Source of the DNA: Flavobacterium circumlabens
GTDB taxonomy: Bacteria; Bacteroidota; Bacteroidia; Flavobacteriales; Flavobacteriaceae
DNA length: 64,000 bases
Direction of reading: 5' to 3'
Assembly: GCF_004345565.1 (NCBI RefSeq)
Contig: NZ_SLWA01000006.1
Coordinates: forward strand, 310,001-374,000
In this document: one piece after another, positions 17,256 through 25,213 of the stretch
How the letters are laid out: each line of letters starts with the position of its first letter
Numbering within the stretch: position 1 is the first letter of the stretch
The notes under the pieces: model-generated
What the model was told of the DNA's origin: nothing
What the model saw: only the letters and a program-made list of their open reading frames with translations
The model's database searches: none
Made by a program: the position numbers and the translations under genes

Positions 17256-19676
17256 ATGAAAATATCTTACAACTGGTTAAAACAATTCATTAAAACAGAC
17301 TGGACATCTGAACAAACTTCGGAATTACTGACAGATTTAGGTCTGGAAGTAGAAGTTGTTGAGAAATATGAATCAGTAAAAGGCGGTTTAGAAGGAGTTG
17401 TTGTAGGACACGTACTGACTTGTGAAAAACACCCTGATGCCGACAGATTAAATATTACAACCGTTAATATCGGACAGGAAACTCCTATACAAATTGTTTG
17501 TGGTGCTGCCAATGTTGCTGCAGGCCAAAAAGTACCGGTTGCCACTATCGGAACGGTTTTGTACGATAAAGATGGCGGGGAATTTACCATTAAAAAAGGA
17601 AAAATTCGCGGACAGGAAAGTCACGGAATGATTTGCGCAGAAGACGAATTAGGTCTGGGTACAAGCCATGACGGAATTATGATATTAGACGAAAACTTAG
17701 CACCCGGAACTCCGGCTTCAAAAGTGTTTGATATTGTAAGTGATGAAGTTTTCGAAATTGGATTAACGCCTAATCGCGCCGATGCCATGAGTCACTATGG
17801 TACTGCACGTGATCTTAGAGCCGGAATGCTGCAGCGTGGTGTAAACATCGAATTAATTACGCCATCGGTAAGTAATTTCAGAGTAGAGATGCGTACCTTA
17901 AAAATTGATGTTACGGTAGAAGAGCCTATTTTAGCCCCAAGATACTGCGGTCTGACCATTTCAGGAATTTCTGTTGAAGAATCTCCTGCATGGTTACAGG
18001 ATCGTTTGAAAGCGATCGGTCTGACTCCAAAAAATAATATCGTTGACGTTACGAATTATGTGTTACATGAATTAGGACAACCTTTGCACGCTTTCGACGC
18101 TGCAAAAATCAACGGGAAAATAATTGTAAAAACAGTACCGGAAGGTACCAAATTTACCACTCTTGACGATGTTGAGAGAACATTGCATGCAGAGGATCTA
18201 ATGATTTGCGACGAAAAAGGACCTCTTTGTATTGCAGGTGTTTTTGGCGGGAAAAAATCTGGAGTTTCAGAAGGAACTACTTCCATTTTCTTAGAAAGTG
18301 CCTATTTTGATGCGGTCAGCGTTCGTAAAACGGCCAAAAGACATCAGTTAAATACAGATGCTTCTTTTAGATTCGAAAGAGGAATTGATCCTACTATTAC
18401 GGAATATGCCTTAAAGCGTGCCGCACTTTTAATTCAGGAAGTGGCCGGCGGAAAAATCACTTCTGATGTAGTAGAAATTTATCCTAAAAAAGTAGAAGAT
18501 TTTTCTGTTCTGTTAAACTTTAGCCATGTTTCTAAAATCATCGGACAGGAAATTCCAAAAGATACCATTAAAAAGATATTGGTTTCCTTAGACATCAAAG
18601 TAAACAGTGTTTCCGAATCGGGTCTTGGATTAACAATTCCGGCTTACCGTGTTGATGTACAGCGTGAAATTGATGTAATTGAAGAAATTTTAAGAGTTTA
18701 CGGTTACAACAACATTGAATTCTCTAAAAAGTTTAATGCAACTGTTGCCAACTCTCCAAGAACTGAAGATTATAAAGTACAAAATATCATCGCCTCTCAA
18801 TTAAACTCACAGGGTTTTCATGAAATGATGGCGAATTCCTTAACAACAGCTGCTTATGCAAAATTATCAACGGTTTTAAAAGAAGAGCATAATGTTACGA
18901 TGCTAAACCCGTTAAGCGGTGATTTGGCAACAATGCGTCAGTCTTTGTTATTCTCTGCTTTAGAAGCAGTTTCATACAACATCAACAGAAGAAATTCTGA
19001 CCTGAAATTATTTGAATTTGGAAAAACATACCATAAATACCTGAATGGTTTCGAAGAGCACAAACATTTGACCTTATCTGTTTCAGGAGACAGAAACAAA
19101 GAAAGCTGGACCAATCCGCAAAAACCAAGTGATTTCTTTTTACTGAAAGGATATGTAAAAGCTATTTTGTCCCGTTTAGGAATTGATAAAGTATCTAACG
19201 CTCCCGTGCAATCTGATATTTTCTCTGAGGGAACGTCAATTTCCTATAATAATGATACTTTGGTGGAAATGGGCGTTGTTAAAAAATCAATCCTGAAACA
19301 TTTCGGAATCAAACAAGATGTTTATTTTGCTGATTTTAACTGGGATCTGATTCTAAAAATTATCTCGGGAAAAATTAAATACAGCGAAATCCCTAAATAC
19401 CCGGAAGTCCGCAGAGATTTAGCTTTGTTGATTGATCAGAAAACGACTTACGAAAGTATTTACAATCTGGCGAAACAAACAGAAAAAACGCTTTTAAAAG
19501 ATGTAAACCTGTTTGATGTATATGAAGGTAAAAACCTTCCGGAAGGTAAAAAATCATACGCTTTGAGTTTTACTATCCAGGATAATACAAAAACCCTAAC
19601 CGATGCTCAAATCGATAAAATCATGTCGAAACTGCAACATACTTTTGAGAGTGAACTTGGAGCTAGTTTGAGGTAA
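17256..19676 (+). CDS. pheT: Phenylalanine-tRNA ligase beta subunit
   Basis: 806 residues, the standard length. The N-terminus MKISYNWLKQFI is typical. An EMAP-II-like tRNA-binding domain follows (VVGHVLTCEKHPDADRLN, about 50-150). Next come the B3/B4 editing domain, the B5 domain (around 405-475, with YRVDVQREIDVIEEILRVYG), the catalytic-like domain, and the C-terminal ferredoxin-fold anticodon-binding domain (YPEVRRDLALLID). It forms the alpha2beta2 PheRS that charges tRNA-Phe and hydrolyses mischarged Tyr. The alpha subunit gene is not adjacent here, so pheS must be elsewhere, as is common in this phylum. Confidence 0.97.
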   Translation: MKISYNWLKQFIKTDWTSEQTSELLTDLGLEVEVVEKYESVKGGLEGVVVGHVLTCEKHPDADRLNITTVNIGQETPIQIVCGAANVAAGQKVPVATIGTVLYDKDGGEFTIKKGKIRGQESHGMICAEDELGLGTSHDGIMILDENLAPGTPASKVFDIVSDEVFEIGLTPNRADAMSHYGTARDLRAGMLQRGVNIELITPSVSNFRVEMRTLKIDVTVEEPILAPRYCGLTISGISVEESPAWLQDRLKAIGLTPKNNIVDVTNYVLHELGQPLHAFDAAKINGKIIVKTVPEGTKFTTLDDVERTLHAEDLMICDEKGPLCIAGVFGGKKSGVSEGTTSIFLESAYFDAVSVRKTAKRHQLNTDASFRFERGIDPTITEYALKRAALLIQEVAGGKITSDVVEIYPKKVEDFSVLLNFSHVSKIIGQEIPKDTIKKILVSLDIKVNSVSESGLGLTIPAYRVDVQREIDVIEEILRVYGYNNIEFSKKFNATVANSPRTEDYKVQNIIASQLNSQGFHEMMANSLTTAAYAKLSTVLKEEHNVTMLNPLSGDLATMRQSLLFSALEAVSYNINRRNSDLKLFEFGKTYHKYLNGFEEHKHLTLSVSGDRNKESWTNPQKPSDFFLLKGYVKAILSRLGIDKVSNAPVQSDIFSEGTSISYNNDTLVEMGVVKKSILKHFGIKQDVYFADFNWDLILKIISGKIKYSEIPKYPEVRRDLALLIDQKTTYESIYNLAKQTEKTLLKDVNLFDVYEGKNLPEGKKSYALSFTIQDNTKTLTDAQIDKIMSKLQHTFESELGASLR

Positions 19677-19688
19677 AAAGTTAGTTGT

Positions 19689-19744
19689 GAGTTATGAGTT
19701 ATGAGTTATGAGTTATGAGTTATGAGTTATGAGTTATGAGTTAT
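19689..19744. repeat. Heptanucleotide tandem repeat (GAGTTAT x8)
   Basis: Eight perfect direct copies of GAGTTAT fill 56 bp just after pheT and abut a terminator hairpin. Such arrays are prone to slipped-strand length change. No coding or promoter role is visible. Confidence 0.9.
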
Positions 19745-19778
19745 AAACCCGACAGGTTTTTAAAACCTGTCGGGTTTA
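19744..19778. terminator. Strong bidirectional hairpin terminator
   Basis: AAACCCGACAGGTTTT (19745-19760) and its exact complement (19762-19777) form a near loopless stem of 16-17 bp with T-rich flanks. It separates convergent pheT and the muramidase gene. From memory, this ACCCGACAGGT palindrome is frequent in Flavobacterium intergenic DNA; that was not checked. Confidence 0.85.
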
Positions 19779-19860
19779 ATTATTTATTGTCTTGTGAGAT
19801 GTGAAAAATTGTGACATGGGAATTCAAACCTGTGACTGAAAACTGCGACTGAAAACTCTT

Positions 19861-20685
19861 TCACGACGAAAATTTCAAATAAGCATTTTTCAGCTTCTCA
19901 TCATATCGATTGGTCTTATAACCTTCACCATTATATTTCAGTGCAAATTCTGCCCAATTTTTATTTCTTAAAACAGTAATCAGCTTCTTTTTTTCGAGGA
20001 ATAATCCAAATGCTTTTAGGTGCTCTCCTTCATTGAGGTCCATTTTCTGCACAAATTCGTCTATATTCTGATATCCGATAGAAACTGCATTGAAACCCAT
20101 AATCTGAAAAAGTCCCCACGAAGCTGCACAATTGGCGGCATCAGTAAAACTTTTGTCCGGATTTAAATGAATTGATTTTTCCAACCGTACATATTCAGCA
20201 GCGCCGCCCACATAATATTTTCTGGTAAACTTCCTAAAAAGGATATTTTCCGTATTTGCATTTACATAATTTTCGCAATGAATACCTCTCTGTTCAAGCT
20301 CTCTCCAGAAAACATGACCTTCAAACAAAATTTTTGGTCTTCCGTCTAAAAGAAAACCTTTACCGTTGCTTTCCACCAAATTTACGGCCTTCACGATCGC
20401 CAGTTCAATAGTATGATGATTCGAAAAATCAATCAGGTTTTGTTCTGAGAGCAATTTAGGATTGGATAAAAAACCGGCTGCACTTTTCTCCATAAGAGCA
20501 GACCAGGTCTTTAGCCCTACAATACCATCCACTACCAAATTGTTTTTTAGTTGGAAATCCTGAACAGCTTTATCGGTTGCAACTCCGAAATAGTCAGAAA
20601 CAACAACGCTGTAATTTAGTTTTGCAAGTAATTCATTTAAATAATATACTTCGCTTGATTTTACTCCGGATTTTAAAGTTTTCAT
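19861..20685 (-). CDS. N-acetylmuramidase-domain protein with N-terminal peptidoglycan-binding domain
   Basis: 274 residues without a clear signal peptide. Residues about 5-68 form a PG_binding_1 domain (VYYLNELLAKLNYSVVVSDYFG then TDKAVQDFQLKNNLVVDGIVG). The rest matches the N-acetylmuramidase family first known from phage endolysins (DUF3380): VESNGKGFLLDGRPKILFEGH (putative catalytic Glu), ASWGLFQIMGFNA, KYNGEGY. It should cleave the glycan backbone of peptidoglycan. No holin or phage gene is nearby, so it may be a domesticated endolysin or a cell-wall enzyme exported in another way. Confidence 0.85.
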   Translation of the reverse strand: MKTLKSGVKSSEVYYLNELLAKLNYSVVVSDYFGVATDKAVQDFQLKNNLVVDGIVGLKTWSALMEKSAAGFLSNPKLLSEQNLIDFSNHHTIELAIVKAVNLVESNGKGFLLDGRPKILFEGHVFWRELEQRGIHCENYVNANTENILFRKFTRKYYVGGAAEYVRLEKSIHLNPDKSFTDAANCAASWGLFQIMGFNAVSIGYQNIDEFVQKMDLNEGEHLKAFGLFLEKKKLITVLRNKNWAEFALKYNGEGYKTNRYDEKLKNAYLKFSS

Positions 20686-20885
20686 TGCTTTTTAATTTTA
20701 GTATCGTTAGTTGTGGTATCCTTTAAAGGTTCACATTTTGTCAGATATATTTTTAAAGTTTAGTGTCGCTTATTTATCGACAAAAATGAACGATATAAAA
20801 TTAAATTTTTATAAATTATTATAAAACAGTACTTTGACTCCTTTTTTTCAATAATTTTACTTACTAAAAAAGGGTGAATTTACCC

Positions 20886-20916
20886 TTGTACACTTTTATC
20901 TTTTAAAATAATTTTG
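20886..20916 (+). promoter_or_regulatory. Promoter of the two-component operon
   Basis: TTG (20886-20888), 20 bp spacer and TAATTTTG (20909-20916, exact TAnnTTTG). The first ATG of the four-gene unit is at 20979, so the leader is about 55 nt. Confidence 0.65.
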
Positions 20917-20978
20917 TCAGGAACATTTTCAAAACCACAAATAAATTTTAACTAATTATTTTTAAACTAAAAAAAATC

Positions 20979-21419
20979 ATGAAAAACCTTTCCGAAAAAC
21001 CAAGTCAGTTGATTACAAAAGAATTCGCCAAAGAGCTGAATTTGAATTACACTCATAAAAGAGGAAAACTAATTCACAAGTCAACCAAAAAAGAAGATGC
21101 AAATGCCATTTGGTATTCACTGGAAGCTTTAGAAAGCTACATTAATTATATTAAGACCCATGGAGCCGATACGGGATATGAAGTGGACGGCATCCGATTT
21201 TATTTTGGCGTATACCCGGATGATGAAAAGCATGGCGAAAAAGCAGGTTTAACCACTTTATTTTTGGCTGCAACAGGAAAAAAGACATTATCAGCAGAAG
21301 AAAATGCAAATCAGATACAAAGTTTTGTAATGGCAAAAGAAGATTCTTCTGCTGATATCGAAAGCCTTGACCCAATGAATTATGGCAACATAGGAAGACC
21401 TCCTAGCATTATATACTAA
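20979..21419 (+). CDS. Conserved hypothetical protein, first gene of a two-component operon
   Basis: 146 residues, soluble, Lys/Glu-rich. No domain is recognised. It contains YEVDGIRFYFGVYPDDEKHGEK, a beta-strand pattern, and TLFLAATGKKT. It ends in MNYGNIGRPPSIIY. The stop is 7 bp before the next ORF, which overlaps the kinase gene, so the four genes from 20979 to 23472 are almost certainly co-transcribed. It might be an effector or accessory factor of the signalling pair; that is inferred from position only. Confidence 0.7.
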   Translation: MKNLSEKPSQLITKEFAKELNLNYTHKRGKLIHKSTKKEDANAIWYSLEALESYINYIKTHGADTGYEVDGIRFYFGVYPDDEKHGEKAGLTTLFLAATGKKTLSAEENANQIQSFVMAKEDSSADIESLDPMNYGNIGRPPSIIY

Positions 21420-21426
21420 ACAAATT

Positions 21427-22074
21427 ATGTTTGAATTTTTAAGATCGTATATCATCTATCTCGCGATATTATCAGGAAGCATCGGATTGATTTCCCTGCA
21501 TAAACTTCCCGGTAATAAAGCTAAGTTTTTAGTACTTTTAATCTGGTTTTCAGCATTAACTGAAGTTGTTGGCTATTTTTTTACACAATGGACGGGCTTG
21601 TTAAATTATTATGTGTATAATTTTTATATGTTCGTTAGTTTTTCCGCCTATATATTACTCCTTCGAAGTCTTCTCCAGAAACAAACCAACAGAATTTCGG
21701 CTGTACTGTTTTTAATGTTATTTATCATTTCCTTTTTTCTGAATATTTTATATTACAAAAAAGACATAAATCACTCTTTTACATACAGTTTCGCCGTTGG
21801 CGTTATAGTGGTTATGATGCTTTCTTGTCTGTATCTGGTCGAGATTTTCAATTCAAACAAGATCTTAAATTTTAAAAAATCGGTGTTTTTCTGGTATATC
21901 TTAGGTATACTTGTTTTTCACGTTCCCGTTCTGCCATTTATGCTCGCCATAAAATGGTTCCTAATTAAACAGGATGAATCTGTATTCAGTCTGGTCCTGT
22001 TTATTTTAAATTTTTTAGCACATAGTTGTTATATAATCGGATTTGTATGGAGCGAAAAGAAATACAATTATTAG
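21427..22074 (+). CDS. Multi-pass membrane protein upstream of histidine kinase
   Basis: 215 residues with about seven hydrophobic helices across the whole length (for example YIIYLAILSGSIGLISL, YIYLL-type segments, FFWYILGILVFHVPVLPFMLA, FILNFLAHSCYIIGFVW). No catalytic domain. It overlaps the start of the kinase gene by 28 bp, which suggests translational coupling. Because the kinase has only a single membrane segment, this protein may be its separate membrane input module. No family name can be assigned. Confidence 0.75.
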   Translation: MFEFLRSYIIYLAILSGSIGLISLHKLPGNKAKFLVLLIWFSALTEVVGYFFTQWTGLLNYYVYNFYMFVSFSAYILLLRSLLQKQTNRISAVLFLMLFIISFFLNILYYKKDINHSFTYSFAVGVIVVMMLSCLYLVEIFNSNKILNFKKSVFFWYILGILVFHVPVLPFMLAIKWFLIKQDESVFSLVLFILNFLAHSCYIIGFVWSEKKYNY

Positions 22075-22844
22075 TCATTTCGTTAGGTATTGTTTTTTTT
22101 ACTTTACTGATGACGCTGCTTGTCATTTTTTTTTATTTTTTGAAGAAAAAGAACCATTATCTGGTCGAAAAAATGGAATCTGAAATGTACTTTCAGTCCG
22201 AGTTAGTAAAGACCAGAATAGAAATAAAAGATCAGACCCTTTCTGAAATAAGCAAAGAACTGCATGACAATATTGGCCAGATTGTTTCGGTAGGTATAAT
22301 GCAGCTTAATATGTACATACAGGACGATAAATCTATTCAGACCAGAGAGCTTACCGATCTTAAAAATGTTTTAGCAAAATCACTAGACGAAATCAGGATT
22401 TTATCCCGAATTATAAATAAGGATAATCTACTTCAAACCAATTTTATAGAAGCCATAAAACAAGATCTGGAACGCGTAAAAAAGCTAAAACACATTCAAT
22501 ACAATTATAATTTTAAAGGAAGAATACCAAAGATTAACGAAGGTCATGATTTGTTTATTTACCGCATTTTCCAGGAGGCCCTGCACAATAGTCTGAAACA
22601 TTCACACAGCGATTTATATGAGGTGAATATTACGACAAATGCAAAACTTTTCCAGTTGAAAATGAAAGATTTTGGAATTGGTTACGATACTAAAAAAATC
22701 AATTCGGGTATCGGATTAAGCAACATGAAACTGAGAGCTAAACTAATTGGCGCCACGCTAATTATAGAATCAAACCCATCCGGAACAAGTTTACTATTAG
22801 AATATCCATTAACCCCATCAGATGAAACCAATAGCCAGGAATAA
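22047..22844 (+). CDS. Sensor histidine kinase (HisKA_3/NarX-LytS-like class)
   Basis: 265 residues from the ATG at 22047; an upstream ATG at 22026 lies deeper in the previous gene and gives an unlikely MLYNRIC start. One membrane segment (about 7-31) precedes a coiled region. The H-box is ISKELHDNIGQIVSVG, the HisKA_3 type with H-D-N. The HATPase_c boxes are FQEALHNSLKHSHS (N box), DFGIGYD and GIGLSNMKLRAKLIGATL (G box). It should autophosphorylate on the H-box His and pass phosphate to the regulator encoded next, which overlaps its 3' end by 23 bp. Confidence 0.92.
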   Translation: MERKEIQLLVISLGIVFFTLLMTLLVIFFYFLKKKNHYLVEKMESEMYFQSELVKTRIEIKDQTLSEISKELHDNIGQIVSVGIMQLNMYIQDDKSIQTRELTDLKNVLAKSLDEIRILSRIINKDNLLQTNFIEAIKQDLERVKKLKHIQYNYNFKGRIPKINEGHDLFIYRIFQEALHNSLKHSHSDLYEVNITTNAKLFQLKMKDFGIGYDTKKINSGIGLSNMKLRAKLIGATLIIESNPSGTSLLLEYPLTPSDETNSQE

Positions 22845-23472
22845 AATTATTATTGTTGATGATCACTTGCTATTCTCACAGTCCTTACAGCTTTTGATCA
22901 ATAGTTTTAAAGAATTTGAAGTGATAAACCGTTTTGAAAACGGTAAAGTTTTTATAACCTACCTTCAGGAAAATACCGATTCAGACGTCGATTTAATTTT
23001 ACTAGATGTCAATATGCCCGTTATGGACGGTGTTGAGACAATGAAATGGATTAAGGAAAACAGGCCTTTCCTCAAAGTGATTGCGCTGTCTGTCAATGAT
23101 GATGAAGAAATCATTATCAAGATGATCGCCAATGGTGCCAAAGGTTATCTGCTGAAAGACACTTCGCCGGAAATATTTAAGGAAGCCATGTCCTGTGTGA
23201 TTGAAAAAGGTTTTTATTTTACCGAACTGGTTTCGGGAATGCTGGTCAAAAAAGCGAATGACGATTCTAAAAAAATCAATTTAAAAGAAAAAGAAATTGT
23301 TTTTATACGACATGCCTGCAGCGAAAAAACATACAAGGAAATCGCCTCTGAAATGTGCCTCAGCCCCAAAACGATTGACGGCTACAGGGAGTGTTTATTT
23401 GATAAACTCGAAATTAAAACCCGGATCGGTTTGGTTTTATATGCCATCAAACACAAAATTGTCCTGGTGTAA
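22822..23472 (+). CDS. NarL/FixJ-family response regulator
   Basis: 216 residues. The receiver domain (1-125) has the acidic pocket IIIVDDH, the phospho-acceptor Asp62 in DLILLDVNMPVMDG, and Lys in GYLLKDTSPE. The C-terminal LuxR-type HTH (about 150-212) reads KEIASEMCLSPKTIDGYREC followed by LEIKTRIGLVLYAIKH. It is the partner of the kinase encoded immediately upstream. Target genes are unknown. Autoregulation of the operon from the promoter near 20900 is possible. Confidence 0.93.
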   Translation: MKPIARNKIIIVDDHLLFSQSLQLLINSFKEFEVINRFENGKVFITYLQENTDSDVDLILLDVNMPVMDGVETMKWIKENRPFLKVIALSVNDDEEIIIKMIANGAKGYLLKDTSPEIFKEAMSCVIEKGFYFTELVSGMLVKKANDDSKKINLKEKEIVFIRHACSEKTYKEIASEMCLSPKTIDGYRECLFDKLEIKTRIGLVLYAIKHKIVLV

Positions 23473-23480
23473 AGCAATCA

Positions 23481-24245
23481 TTACTTAAATTCAATCAGTT
23501 TGTCATTCGGTAAATCATACTCGTATAGTTTTCTGGTTTCGCTGTCTAAATAAAGCCATTGAATGATGCTGGTGTGATTTTCGAATTCGTTTGCAATTCC
23601 CAAAACGGTATATGCACGTCCGTCTTTTTGGCGGTCTTCTATCGAAAAAACAAATTCGGTATCCGTATTCTGAAGGTGTGCCTTTACAAGCTCTTTTTTC
23701 GAATTTGCCAAATAATATTCTACCAGCGTGTAAAGATAATCTTTAAAGTCTTTTGAATATTCTTCCTTTTCTGTCCAGGAATACTTAAGCGGTTTATTGT
23801 ATTTTTTCCTAAACAAACTAACGCTTCCGTCCTTTACTTTTTCAGCATTAATCAGCCATTCGGTAAAATCAAGTTTTTCCCCCTCACCTGCTATATAAGT
23901 AGAATCCATTTTCCAGGTAATTTTTAAAATGTCGCCTCGCAGGAATTGATCAGCCCCCTCAAAATTAGTTTGCAGTGCCACTACCTCTGAACCTTTCTTT
24001 ATCGTAAATAAAGTATAATCACCATTCGCATCATAGCCCACATATTCTACTTCATCAGAGTATTGTTCTCCTTTATTCAGTCTTTCATCAGGTCTGATGG
24101 CGCTAAAAACATTGACTTCTTCAGGAGTCACGTCAATTTCTTTAGAAGGAATCCCGGAACTGTCATTTGATTCTTTTGGAACTGAAACTTTTTTATCCGT
24201 ACACGAAAATAATAACAGAAGTGATGCTAAAAGAAAATATCTCAT
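23481..24245 (-). CDS. Predicted lipoprotein of unknown function
   Basis: 254 residues. MRYFLLASLLLLFSC gives a lipobox ending in Cys15, then a polar linker. The mature part is mixed alpha/beta with VEYVGYDANGDYTLFTIKKGSEV and EYSKDFKDYLYTLVEYYLANSKKELVKA. No known domain or catalytic motif is recognised. It converges with the response regulator gene (8 bp apart) and lies 35 bp downstream of apt on the same strand, so it may be read with apt. Confidence 0.75.
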   Translation of the reverse strand: MRYFLLASLLLLFSCTDKKVSVPKESNDSSGIPSKEIDVTPEEVNVFSAIRPDERLNKGEQYSDEVEYVGYDANGDYTLFTIKKGSEVVALQTNFEGADQFLRGDILKITWKMDSTYIAGEGEKLDFTEWLINAEKVKDGSVSLFRKKYNKPLKYSWTEKEEYSKDFKDYLYTLVEYYLANSKKELVKAHLQNTDTEFVFSIEDRQKDGRAYTVLGIANEFENHTSIIQWLYLDSETRKLYEYDLPNDKLIEFK

Positions 24246-24280
24246 TGTGGCGTTTAGTTAAGCGGTTTTGAAAAGTAAAG

Positions 24281-24793
24281 TTAATAAGTTATGGCGGCAA
24301 AAATCGGATGACCTTCAATTTTATTTCTTCCGTTCAGAAAAGAAAGCTCCATCAGAAAATTAAACTGAATGATTTCTCCGCCAAGTTTCTCAACCAATTC
24401 GCCAAGGGCTTTTGCGGTCCCTCCGGTGGCCAAAACATCATCGTGGATCAAAACCCGGTCTCCTTTTTGAATCGCGTCTGTATGAATCTCCAGCGTATCG
24501 GTACCATATTCTAAATCGTAAGAAGCCGAAATCGTACTATACGGCAGTTTTTTAGGTTTACGAACCGGGACAAAGCCCGCATTTAATTCCTGAGCCAGTA
24601 ACATTCCGAAGAAAAAACCCCGGCTTTCCGCTCCTACTACCTTATCAATAGGCTGACCATTTAAAGACGTAACTAAAATCGACAGGCATTCTTTCCTCGC
24701 AATGGGGTCATTTAATAACGAAGTAATGTCTTTAAACAAAATTCCTTCTTTAGGAAAGTCCTGAATATCACGTATATAATTTTCAATCTTCAT
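24281..24793 (-). CDS. apt: Adenine phosphoribosyltransferase
   Basis: 170 residues, the usual length. It begins IENYIRDIQDFPKEGILFKDIT, the standard APRT N-terminus. The PRPP-binding motif VLIHDDVLATGGTAKALGEL and GAESRGFFFG are present. It converts adenine and PRPP to AMP in purine salvage. The start ATG at 24793 lies in a T-rich leader shared with the divergent tRNA promoter. Assignment is secure. Confidence 0.96.
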   Translation of the reverse strand: MKIENYIRDIQDFPKEGILFKDITSLLNDPIARKECLSILVTSLNGQPIDKVVGAESRGFFFGMLLAQELNAGFVPVRKPKKLPYSTISASYDLEYGTDTLEIHTDAIQKGDRVLIHDDVLATGGTAKALGELVEKLGGEIIQFNFLMELSFLNGRNKIEGHPIFAAITY

Positions 24794-24821
24794 TTTTTTT
24801 TATTTTTATGTTATTTTTCCC

Positions 24822-24851
24822 TTGTTTATCTCACATTTATCTCTATCTTTG
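24822..24851 (+). promoter_or_regulatory. Promoter of tRNA-Arg
   Basis: TTG (24822-24824), 19 bp spacer, TATCTTTG (24844-24851). It is the best-formed TTG/TAnnTTTG promoter in the window. It predicts a start near 24858, giving a 50-nt 5' leader to the tRNA. Confidence 0.75.
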
Positions 24852-24907
24852 CACCCGCAAACAGCGTTCACCAAAGCTACGAAAATTAGCTTAATGAAAA
24901 AAAAAAA

Positions 24908-24981
24908 GGCCTCGTGGCGCAACTGAATAGCGCACTTGATTACGGCTCAAGAGGTTACTGGTTTGAATCCAGTCGAGGTCA
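24908..24981 (+). tRNA. tRNA-Arg (anticodon ACG)
   Basis: 74 nt. The acceptor stem GGCCTCG pairs with CGAGGTC (one G-T pair), the discriminator is A, and no CCA is encoded. The anticodon arm is CTTGA-TTACGGC-TCAAG, so the anticodon is ACG, normally read as ICG. The T-arm carries GGTTTGAATCC. It stands alone, with its own promoter and terminator. Confidence 0.96.
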
Positions 24982-24990
24982 CAAAACTAC

Positions 24991-25024
24991 AATCCCATTC
25001 GCCGCGGCGAATGGGATTTTTTTT
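24991..25024 (+). terminator. Rho-independent terminator of tRNA-Arg
   Basis: AATCCCATTCGCC (24991-25003) pairs perfectly with GGCGAATGGGATT (25006-25018 region), followed by a run of eight or more T. It starts 10 bp after the tRNA. Confidence 0.9.
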
Positions 25025-25213
25025 ATGCTTTTTCTTTACCTTTTAGTATATTATTTTTACTATTTTGCTTTTAGGATATTTTATGTATTATCGCTTTCAA
25101 CGTAAGCGTTCATGATCCAGAAACTCACGCCAGCGGGGGCTAAAATTATAAAGATAAAGTTATTCCCAAACGCGAAAGCCCCGTGATCTTTTAATACTAG
25201 CTTTTAATTACGG

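Noticed and set aside
24914..25105. 63-residue ORF
   Set aside because: It overlaps the tRNA-Arg gene and its terminator.
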